DNA of 5,728 bases from SURF-21 sp964462595. Lineage in GTDB: Bacteria > Actinomycetota > Geothermincolia > Geothermincolales > RBG-13-55-18. Of this stretch, positions 1 to 5,700 are shown piece after piece (within the stretch, counting starts at the first letter, position 1; each line of letters begins with the position of its first letter). The DNA lies in assembly GCA_964462595.1 (NCBI GenBank), contig CAYWXM010000003.1, positions 1-5,728 of the forward strand, in the 5' to 3' direction. The position numbers and the translations under genes are program-made. The notes beneath the pieces are model-generated. The model did not search any database, was not told the DNA's origin, and was given only the letters and a program-made list of their open reading frames with translations.

Positions 1-359
1 AGCCTGAGTGCTTATATCAGTCAGTTTTCCTCATCGGGCGCATCACACACCACCTGGGAGCCAGCCCAGCCGCCGTTATTCCGTCAACCAATACCCGACC
101 TATTGCGGTGATTTCCGGCTGCACCTCCGCCCATGAATCCGAGTCCACACCTGAAGTACCCTATCCGCAAGCTTTGGTGACCACAGGAGGGGGTCCGCTT
201 AGAGATATTGTTATCAGGATTTTCCGTACGCTTTTCAGCCGATCTTCTCTCGCGATTCCCGACTGAGAGCAAACAGCCCTCAACGTAGAGGCCTTTGGGC
301 GGTTTACAGGGTTAGTATCTTGGGCTGCTGGCTCCGGTGGCCCTATGCCCTCTAAGCTT
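1..359. other. Non-coding stretch, no supported gene
   Basis: I find no credible protein in any frame here; the short open frames on the minus strand have no ribosome binding site and no recognisable family signature. The stretch contains several small inverted repeats that could fold: CTGGG (54-58) with CCCAG (65-69), CAATA (89-93) with TATTG (101-105), and CTCTC (247-251) with GAGAG (265-269). It could be the end of a mobile element whose body lies left of the window, or a decayed intergenic region. Nothing identifies it as a specific RNA family. Confidence 0.5.
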
Positions 360-375
360 GGGGTCAGATCTTGAT
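360..375 (+). repeat. REP-like repeat head (single remnant)
   Basis: The sequence GGGGTCAGATCTTGAT resembles the start of the repeat at 2270 (GGGGTCGTATCTTCGT), sharing GGGGTC and ATCTT at the same spacing. From memory, GGGGTC-(A/G)-x-(A/C)TCTT heads are typical of REP-like repeats mobilised by IS200-like Y1 transposases (the TnpA-REP family). Read on the minus strand they give a spurious 'D-L-T-P' peptide. There is only one half-site here and no partner arm, so this is a remnant at most. Confidence 0.4.
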
Positions 376-384
376 GAAGGTTCC

Positions 385-403
385 CTCGCGGTATCCCCGC
401 AAG
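385..403 (-). terminator. Possible terminator hairpin after plsC
   Basis: On the minus strand, CTTGCGG (403-397) can pair with CCGCGAG (391-385) around a 5-base loop, a 7-bp GC-rich stem with one G-U pair. It begins 8 bases after the acyltransferase stop codon. No U tract follows, so it could be a weak or factor-dependent terminator, or an mRNA 3'-end stabilising hairpin, rather than a classic intrinsic terminator. Confidence 0.35.
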
Positions 404-411
404 CCAGCCCT

Positions 412-1146
412 TCACGCGGTCTCGCCGGTGAGCTCGGCGATGGTGGCCCGCACCACCTCGATGAGTTCGTCCCTCTGTTCGAGGGTGTAAGCGGAAGCGT
501 CGACGGGCTTACCTATACTGAAGGAAACCTCCTGGTCGAGGTATAAATCCCACTTGCGCGGGGGCAGTACCTTCTCCGTGCCCTGTATCCCCACCGGGAT
601 GATGGTGGCTCCCGCCTCGATGGCGGTGATGAACCCGCCCTTCTTGAAGGCCCCGAGCTTGCTGTCATCGGAGCGGGTGCCCTCGGCAGCCACCCACAAC
701 AAAATGCCGCTCTCCATTATCTTCCGTGCCTCGGCCAGCGACCGCTTGGCCTTCTCCAGGTCGGAGCGATCGATGAAGACGAACTCCCCGCAATCCAGCG
801 CCTTGCCCCAGATGGGCACGCGGCGTAGTTCCTGCTTGGTGAGCATGCGCACGCTGCCGGGGAGGCCGTCCACCGACAGGGGGATGTCGTAGAGGCTGCG
901 GTGGTTGCACATCACCATGTAGGGCTTGCCCGGCTCCAGCTTCAGGTTGTAGGGGTCGTTGACGGTGCGGTGCATCCTCACCGAATCGCATAAGGTGTTG
1001 GCGTACCACCGGAATATTCTGTCGCCGTAAGCACGGTCGTATCCGCCCCCGAGGTAGACCTTGTAGATGTTAAGTATGGATATCCGCAAGGTGGCGTAGA
1101 TTACCACCAGCATGAGCCACACTTTCCTGGGCAGCTTTGCCTTCAT
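412..1146 (-). CDS. plsC: 1-acyl-sn-glycerol-3-phosphate acyltransferase (PlsC family)
   Basis: This enzyme transfers an acyl chain to the sn-2 position of lysophosphatidic acid, giving phosphatidic acid, the precursor of membrane phospholipids; it acts at the inner face of the membrane. The 244-residue product has the four LPLAT blocks in order. These are N-H-R-S-L-Y-D at residues 81-87 (catalytic H82 and D87), the K-Q-E-L-R-R-V-P-I-W-G region at 104-114 followed by F-I-D-R at 124-127, the substrate-binding E-G-T-R-S at 155-159, and I-P-V-G-I-Q-G-T at 183-190. A hydrophobic N-terminal segment (residues 9-28) probably anchors it to the membrane. I chose the ATG at 1146 because GAAAGG lies 7 bases upstream and the length is normal for the family. 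The frame stays open to an ATG at 1251 (279 residues), but that start has no Shine-Dalgarno sequence and its extra 35 residues match nothing I know. The family call is firm; the exact acyl acceptor is inferred from the family. Confidence 0.92.
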   Translation of the reverse strand: MKAKLPRKVWLMLVVIYATLRISILNIYKVYLGGGYDRAYGDRIFRWYANTLCDSVRMHRTVNDPYNLKLEPGKPYMVMCNHRSLYDIPLSVDGLPGSVRMLTKQELRRVPIWGKALDCGEFVFIDRSDLEKAKRSLAEARKIMESGILLWVAAEGTRSDDSKLGAFKKGGFITAIEAGATIIPVGIQGTEKVLPPRKWDLYLDQEVSFSIGKPVDASAYTLEQRDELIEVVRATIAELTGETA

Positions 1147-1350
1147 GAAAGGACCTTTCTGATAAAGCTTCGCGGTATGCTCGATTTCGACGGTTCGCTT
1201 GGCGAGGCCGTAGACGCAGAAGGACGCCACCGCCATTCCCCCGATCCGCATTAGACTATTCTATGGTAGAGACGGACGAAAGTGTAGCAGTAATGGGGCC
1301 GGTCCGCCCGTGGAGGGTGGGAGTGCGGCGCGGCATGAAGCGGGAAAGCC

Positions 1351-1410
1351 ATGGCGGGAAGAGCTAAGGTGCGCGCCTTCGTGGACAGCAACGTCATCTT
1401 CTCCGGATAT
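1351..1410 (+). pseudogene. 5' fragment of a PIN-domain toxin gene
   Basis: Starting at ATG 1351 (or GTG 1369), the frame encodes a peptide containing V-R-A-F-V-D-S-N-V-I-F-S-G. This is the first beta strand and first catalytic aspartate of a PIN-domain ribonuclease (compare V-R-A-F-L-D-T-N-V-L-I-S-G in complete relatives). After about 20 codons the resemblance stops. The frame continues to a TGA at 1527, but there it is only the complement of the minus-strand HEPN-like fragment at 1411-1545. The glutamate and later aspartates of the active site are absent, so no functional toxin can be made. An intact, unrelated-looking PIN gene lies downstream at 1861. This call rests on a short match, so it is moderate. 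Confidence 0.55.
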
Positions 1411-1545
1411 TGTGATATCGTGTCTTGCCGCTCGCAGGTGCTCTATGATCTCTTTTCGCGATACCTCAACGGGTTCGACCGCCCTTTGTTTAAGCAAGTC
1501 CTCGAAGGGCATCCTCGTCTCCAATGACGAATATTTTCCTCGCAT
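1411..1545 (-). pseudogene. 5' fragment of a HEPN-like protein gene
   Basis: Reading leftward from ATG 1545 (alternative ATG 1512), about 44 codons look like real coding sequence. They contain P-F-E-D-L-L-K-Q, then a linker, then an amphipathic helix K-E-I-I-E-H-L-R-A-A-R-H-D-I. This layout recalls the N-terminus of small HEPN-domain proteins, which often begin with F-E-x-L-L and a helix ending in A-x-R-D-L. Beyond about position 1411 the frame is just the complement of the PIN fragment and of non-coding DNA, ending at 1261. The conserved HEPN R-x4-H motif would lie further into the gene and is missing, so the product cannot be a complete protein. The 5' end and its promoter side, shared with the antitoxin gene, appear intact. 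HEPN membership is recognition from a short segment and is uncertain. Confidence 0.45.
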
Positions 1546-1603
1546 TTACCTGGAAGTAATACTATGATAATATAATTCATATATTATGCTAGGAGGTATA
1601 ACT
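1546..1603 (+). promoter_or_regulatory. AT-rich promoter of the toxin-antitoxin operon
   Basis: This short AT-rich gap separates the HEPN-like fragment (leftward) from the antitoxin gene (rightward) and probably once served both. A perfect -10 box TATAAT lies at 1571-1576. The -35 is poor: T-T-T-A-C-C at 1545-1550 sits at a non-optimal 20-base spacing. Transcription would start near 1583, giving a leader of about 20 bases. AGGAGG at 1591-1596 sits 7 bases before ATG 1604, which fixes that start over the in-frame ATG at 1586. Confidence 0.6.
1567..1587. promoter_or_regulatory. Candidate operator: 8-bp inverted repeat over the -10 box
   Basis: ATAATATA (1567-1574) and TATATTAT (1580-1587) are perfect reverse complements separated by 5 bases, and the left arm overlaps the -10 hexamer at 1571-1576. 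AbrB/MazE-type antitoxins are known to bind palindromes in their own promoter, alone or with the toxin, so this is the natural site for autorepression of the operon. AT-rich DNA produces such repeats by chance more often than average, which limits certainty. Confidence 0.5.
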
Positions 1604-1864
1604 ATGCCGTATGTAGTAGGAAGCAAGGGGCAGATCGTTATATCCAAGGATATCCGGGACAGGCTGGGCGTGGAATCCGGGTGGATCGCCGTGCAGCGCC
1701 TGGTGGACGACCACGTCGAGATGTACCTCTTCCCCCCGGAACACGGCGATTCCCTGAAAGGATCTTTGAAGAAACACCTGAAAGGCAAGGCTGCTGCCGG
1801 GGAGGAGTGGGACAAGGCGAGGGAGGCCGCATGGGCCGAGGCGGCCAGGGAGAAGCTGACATGA
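1604..1864 (+). CDS. AbrB/MazE-type antitoxin (VapB-like)
   Basis: This gene encodes the probable antitoxin of a type II toxin-antitoxin pair: a DNA-binding protein that neutralises the downstream PIN ribonuclease and represses its own promoter. The 86-residue product has a SpoVT/AbrB swapped-hairpin domain at residues 3-45. It begins G-S-K-G-Q-I-V-I-S-K-D-I-R-D-R-L-G-V, the usual 'K-G-Q-[IV]-x-[IL]-P-K-x-I-R' pattern with serine replacing the common proline. Residues 49-86 form a charged tail rich in Lys, Glu and Ala, the typical toxin-wrapping segment of such antitoxins. The start at 1604 is set by AGGAGG 7 bases upstream; the ATG at 1586 would precede that site and add six residues. The stop overlaps the toxin start as ATGA, implying translational coupling. 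Confidence 0.85.
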   Translation: MPYVVGSKGQIVISKDIRDRLGVESGWIAVQRLVDDHVEMYLFPPEHGDSLKGSLKKHLKGKAAAGEEWDKAREAAWAEAAREKLT

Positions 1865-2262
1865 GCCGCTTCCTGGACACCAGCATGGTGGTCCGCTACC
1901 TCACCGGCGACCCACCGAAGCTCGCGGACGCGGCAGCGGAGGTCCTGGACGGCGAGGCGGACCTCGAGTTGACGGACGTGGTCATTGTGGAGACGGCCTA
2001 CGTGCTCTCCACCGTGTATGGGATACCGCGCGAGGCCGTTGTCGATTCCCTCATTGCGCTGGTCCAGAAGAAGAACGTGTCCCTCTACGCCCTGGAGAAG
2101 CAGCGCGCACTGGAGGCCCTGCTTCTCTGCCGGCCCTCAGGCCGGGTCTCCTTCGCGGACGCCTTCATCTGGGCGGCGGCGAAGGAGGACGGCGCGGAGG
2201 CCATCTACTCTTTCGACGAGAGGTTCCCAGACGAAGGCATCGAGGTCCGGCGCCGCGCCTGA
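1861..2262 (+). CDS. PIN-domain ribonuclease toxin (VapC-like)
   Basis: This is the probable toxin of the pair: a Mg2+-dependent single-strand endoribonuclease of the VapC/PIN family, held inactive by the upstream antitoxin. The product is 133 residues, the normal family length. All four acidic residues expected at the active site are present: D6 in F-L-D-T-S, E44 in V-V-I-V-E-T-A-Y-V-L-S, D100 in F-A-D-A-F-I-W-A, and D119 in S-F-D-E-R-F-P. The start ATG at 1861 overlaps the antitoxin stop by four bases; the frame is open further left to 1681, but that part lies over the antitoxin gene and has no family match. Nothing suggests inactivation. The RNA target (tRNA, rRNA or mRNA) cannot be told from sequence. 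The 3' end is followed after 7 bases by REP-like repeats rather than another gene. Confidence 0.9.
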   Translation: MSRFLDTSMVVRYLTGDPPKLADAAAEVLDGEADLELTDVVIVETAYVLSTVYGIPREAVVDSLIALVQKKNVSLYALEKQRALEALLLCRPSGRVSFADAFIWAAAKEDGAEAIYSFDERFPDEGIEVRRRA

Positions 2263-2269
2263 AGGCTCG

Positions 2270-2297
2270 GGGGTCGTATCTTCGTTCTTCGGTTCTC
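2270..2297 (-). repeat. REP-like repeat copy A (inverted)
   Basis: This copy begins GGGGTCGTATCTTCGTTC on the plus strand. Its reverse complement matches copy C (2421-2446) over 26 bases with two mismatches. In addition GGGGTC (2270-2275) can pair with GACCCC (2304-2309) across 28 bases, a hairpin like those of REP-type elements. It lies 7 bases after the PIN toxin stop and may also serve as a 3'-end structure. Confidence 0.75.
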
Positions 2298-2357
2298 TGC
2301 CATGACCCCTCCTCGATCTCCCGATAATCCGAAAGGAAAAAGCTGCTGCGCGTAAAA

Positions 2358-2380
2358 ACGAAAAACGAAGATACGGCCCC
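2358..2380 (+). repeat. REP-like repeat copy B
   Basis: It contains the core CGAAGATACGGCCCC preceded by ACGAAAAA. The 21 bases at 2360-2380 are identical to copy C; upstream of that the two diverge. It has the same orientation as C and faces A. Confidence 0.75.
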
Positions 2381-2420
2381 ATACTTGACGCACCAAGGGT
2401 TGATCATAGGCGGTAAGGCC

Positions 2421-2446
2421 GAACCGAAAAACGAAGATACGGCCCC
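2421..2446 (+). repeat. REP-like repeat copy C
   Basis: It reads GAACCGAAAAACG followed by AAGATACGGCCCC, and shares the GAACCGAA edge with the complement of copy A. It has the same orientation as copy B. It runs into a 13-bp tandem duplication starting at 2441. The spacing between B and C is about 40 bases with no gene. Confidence 0.75.
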
Positions 2447-2466
2447 TCCTCTCGGCCCCTCCTCTC
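2441..2466 (+). repeat. Perfect 13-bp tandem duplication
   Basis: GGCCCCTCCTCTC at 2441-2453 is repeated exactly at 2454-2466. The unit includes the GGCCCC end of REP-like copy C, so the duplication arose at the repeat's boundary, probably by slippage or during insertion or excision. Confidence 0.85.
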
Positions 2467-2473
2467 CCGGTAG

Positions 2474-2501
2474 GGCGAATCGCCTTGCTTTTCTGTATAA
2501 T
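2474..2501 (+). promoter_or_regulatory. Probable promoter of the secreted repeat protein gene
   Basis: A perfect -10 box TATAAT lies at 2496-2501, about 120 bases before the start codon. No good -35 is visible at 16-18 bases. Instead the palindrome GGCGA-A-TCGCC (2474-2484) occupies that zone, which would suit an activator or repressor site. Transcription would begin near 2508 and give a leader of about 110 bases. Confidence 0.45.
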
Positions 2502-2508
2502 GTTGCCA

Positions 2509-2574
2509 GGAAGAAGGGCATACGAAAGATACCAGCTTCCAAATCATATCGGGAAGCGAAACATATCGGGAAGC
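2509..2574 (+). promoter_or_regulatory. Leader with mutually exclusive hairpins
   Basis: In the predicted leader, GCTTCC (2535-2540) can pair with GGAAGC at 2552-2557 or with the second copy at 2569-2574. Its CTTCC part can also pair upstream with GGAAG at 2509-2513. Only one pairing can form at a time. I do not recognise a known riboswitch class, and regulation is inference only. Confidence 0.3.
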
Positions 2575-2578
2575 GAAA
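2545..2578 (+). repeat. Perfect 17-bp tandem duplication in the leader
   Basis: CATATCGGGAAGCGAAA at 2545-2561 is repeated exactly at 2562-2578. It lies 43 bases before the start codon of the large gene, inside the predicted transcript. A second small hairpin, TCCCT (2589-2593) with AGGGA (2600-2604), lies between it and the ribosome binding site. Confidence 0.9.
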
Positions 2579-2609
2579 TGGGTACATTTCCCTTTTGGTA
2601 GGGACAAAA

Positions 2610-2614
2610 AGGAG
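2610..2614 (+). promoter_or_regulatory. Ribosome binding site fixing the start at 2621
   Basis: AGGAG lies 6 bases before ATG 2621 and is preceded by AAAA. The signal peptide begins directly at this ATG, so the start is well supported. Confidence 0.85.
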
Positions 2615-2620
2615 ATAAAG

Positions 2621-2713
2621 ATGAGACCTGGAAGAAACGTGTCCGTGCTCATCTGCGCGCTTCTTGCCGCCCTGCTGCTCTTCCCGGCCTTGCCTGCCGA
2701 ACGCGCCATGGCC
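2621..2713 (+). other. Signal peptide of the repeat protein
   Basis: Residues 1-31 have arginines at positions 2 and 5, a leucine/alanine-rich core, and an A-x-A cleavage site (A29-M30-A31) before S32. There is no lipobox: C12 lies inside the hydrophobic core, not at a cleavage junction. Export through Sec is therefore expected, as a soluble or wall-associated protein rather than a lipoprotein. Confidence 0.8.
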
Positions 2714-5700
2714 TCTGAGTGGGTCCAGGTGGCGAAAAGGGGAATCTCCGAAGATTACAACCGCGCCCAGATCGGGGCACAGTGCTCGGCGGTCCTGGAT
2801 TCGACGCTCTACGTGGGGACGGAGGAGCATGTCGCTTACGGGATAGGGTGCCAGGTCTGGGGCTGGGACGGGACGGAATGGTCGCGGGCAAGCGAAGAGG
2901 GCTTCGGTGACCCTGAAAACGAAGCCGTCTCGGCCATCGCCGCGTACGACTCGACCCTCTACGCGGGGACCTTCAACCTACACGGGTGCCAGGTATGGCG
3001 GCATGACGGACCGGGCCCCGGCGACTGGACCCTCATCAACAACCAGGGTTTCGGCTTGGGCATCCAGAAGCTGGACTCCTTCGCCGTCTTCGACGACGGG
3101 AACGGGGAGCGGCTCTACGCCGGGGCGGGCGGCAGGGTCTGCCGCTGGGACGGCCCCGGTGCCGCCGACTGGACCCAGGTCAACGAGGACGGCTTCGGCA
3201 ACACGGACTACTTGGAAGCGGCCAGCATGATCGTGGCGGACGTCGGCTTCGGGGATGAGCTATACGTGGGCACCGGTGAGAGTTCCCCCTACGGCTGCCA
3301 GGTCTGGCGTTACGTGGGCCCCGACGACTGGATGCAGGTGAACGTCGACGGCTTCGGCGCGGCCAATCCCGGCTGGAAGCGGACGGTAGACAGCTTCGCG
3401 GAGTACGGCTCCCAGCTCTACGCGGGGGTCAACGATTATACCGACGGCTGCGGTATATGGCGTTACGACGGCCCGGACCCCGACGATTGGACCATGGTGA
3501 GCGAGGACGGCTTCGGAGACAATGGCCTGAAGTTCGCCAGCGACCTCAGCGTCTTCGACGACGGGGGAGGGGATGACCTGTACGCCTGCACTAGTAACCC
3601 CGCGGCGCGCGTCTGGCGCCGGGACGGCCCCGGGACCGGCGACTGGACCCAGTTGAACACCGACGGCTTCACCGGGGACAACAACAACGGCTCCTATGCC
3701 ATGGCCGCTTACGACGACGGCAGCGGGACGAAACTCTACGCCGGCACCTCTAACTGGTTCGAGGGGTGCGAGGTGTGGTCCTGGGACGGCGCCGACTGGA
3801 CCCAGATCAACCTGGACGGGTTCGGGGAGCCGCTTAACCGTAACGTCTGCTCGCTGGCCGTTTACGACGGCGGCGGCGGGGGCGGAGCCATGCTGTACGC
3901 GGGCACGCGAAACTACAACCAGGGCTGCGAGGTATGGAGGTACGACGGGCCCGACCCCGGCGACTGGACCCAGGTAAACGCCGACGGCTTCGGCGACCCC
4001 AACAACCGCAACGCGGAGTGCATGGCGGTCTATGACGACGGGAGCGGGGAGAAGCTCTACGTGGGGACCTCCAACGAGACCGATACCTGGGAAACCACCG
4101 GCTGCGAGGTTTGGTCCTACGACGGATCAGACTGGGAACAGGTGAACCCGGACGGCTTTGGGAGCCTTGCTAACCAGATCGCCAGCAGCATGGCGGTTTA
4201 CGACGACGGCCTGGGCGAGCGGCTTTATGTGGGGACCAACAATACAAGCGGTGGGTGCGAAGTATGGCGCTACGACGACCCCGGTACCGGTGCCTGGTTC
4301 CAGGTAGGCGCCGGTGGCTTTGGTGCCGCCGACAACGTCAATGCGGCCTGCATGGCTACCTTCAACGACCGTAGCGGCGAGAAGCTGTATACCGCGACAT
4401 ACAACGATGTTGATGGCTGCCAGGTCTGGCGCTGGGACGGGGCCTCATGGGAGCAGATAAACCAAGACGGCTTCGGCGACGGCGACAACTACAGCGCAGC
4501 AAGCATGGCCGTCTTCGACGACGGTGAAGGCGACGCGCTGTACGCGGGAACGTACAAGACAAGCTATGGATGCGAGGTGTGGCGCTACGACACCCCCGGC
4601 GCCGACGACTGGACCCAGGTCAACTCCGACGGGTTCGGCAGCGGCTACAACACCGATGCTACGTCCATGGCCGTTTATGGGGGCGGCCTCTACGCGGCTA
4701 CTTATAACGATTCCCTGGGGTGCGAGGTGTGGAAGCTGACCTCGCAATTAACTGTCACCGCTTCCGTGAGCGGCGGCGGGGGCGCGGTGAGCCCCGCCTC
4801 CCAGCAGGTGGACTGGGACGGGCAGGCGACCATCGACCTCATTCCCAACGAGGGTTACCACGTGGCCTCGATCACCGACAACGGAGTGCCGGCGGAGATA
4901 GCTGACCCCTACGTCATAGAGAACGTGCAGGAGGACCACATCGTGGTGGTGACCTTCGCCATCAACACCTACAGCGTGACCGCGTCGGTGAGCGGGGGCC
5001 ACGGCAAGGTGAGCCCTGCAACCCAGCAGGTGAACTGGGGGGGCACGGCAACGGTGGACCTCATCCCCGACGAGGGTTACCACGTGGCCTCGATCACCGA
5101 CAACGGGGTGCCGGCGGCGGTGGCCGACCCCTACGTAATAAAGGACGTGCAGAAGGACCACATCGTGGTGGTGGCCTTCGCCGAGGACGAGCCCCCGCCG
5201 GTCCCCACCACTACCTGGTACCTGGCCGAGGGCTGCACCGCCGGGGATTTCGAGACCTGGATACTGGTGCAGAACCCGGGTGACGACGCAGTCACAATAG
5301 ACATCACCTTTATGACCGGCTCGGGACCGGTGGATGGGCCCCAGGATTTCCCCGTAGCTCCCAACTCCCGCACCTCCTTCAACGCCGGGCTCTTCGTCAC
5401 CGACTGGGACGTTTCCACCAAGGTGGAGGCGACGGGAGGCGAGATAATATGCGAGAGGGCCATGTACGGGGGAGGGCGCACCTGGGCCCACGACTCCATC
5501 GGGGTCACCGCGCCCTCCAACGTCTGGTACCTCGCAGAGGGGTCCACCGCCGGGGGCATGGAGACATGGGTGCTGGTCCAGAACCCGAACGAAGTGGCGG
5601 TAACGGTTGACCTCACCCTCATGACCGCGGACGGCGAGGTGAAGCCGGCCGCCTTCCAGGGCGTGCAGATACCGGCGAACTCCCGGATGACATTCCCGGT

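Larger units (their letters stand above)
2270..2380. mobile_element. Possible MITE or REP doublet bounded by inverted repeats
   Basis: Copies A (2270-2297) and B (2358-2380) face each other and bound about 111 bases of non-coding DNA, like terminal inverted repeats of a small non-autonomous element. There is no transposase in the window and no clear target-site duplication. A REP doublet (BIME) mobilised by a Y1 transposase elsewhere in the genome would look the same. Confidence 0.4.

Noticed and set aside
161..415. 84-residue minus-strand open frame containing H-Q-D-L-T-P
   Set aside because: The D-L-T-P peptide is the usual translation product of the REP-like head at 360-375; the rest has no family match, and there is no Shine-Dalgarno sequence.
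554..892. 112-residue plus-strand open frame
   Set aside because: It is antisense to the acyltransferase, whose four conserved blocks are unambiguous on the other strand.
1263..1367. 34-codon plus-strand open frame ending across the PIN fragment start
   Set aside because: It could be the tail of a decayed antitoxin overlapping the PIN fragment, since such overlaps are common. But the peptide matches no antitoxin that I recognise and it has no clear ribosome binding site.
2509..2600. Riboswitch of a known class (for example c-di-GMP-I) in the leader
   Set aside because: The leader has a GAAA and short stems but lacks the conserved core sequences of the classes I compared it with, so I report only the alternative hairpins.
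2385..2618. 77-residue plus-strand open frame in the intergenic region
   Set aside because: Its N-terminal part is a translation of REP-like copy C and the 13-bp duplication, and its C-terminal part covers the 17-bp duplication and the ribosome binding site of the next gene. No family resemblance and no ribosome binding site.
2165..2830. 221-residue minus-strand open frame
   Set aside because: It spans the PIN toxin end, the repeats, the promoter region and the start of the secreted protein gene, all antisense. No domain is recognisable.
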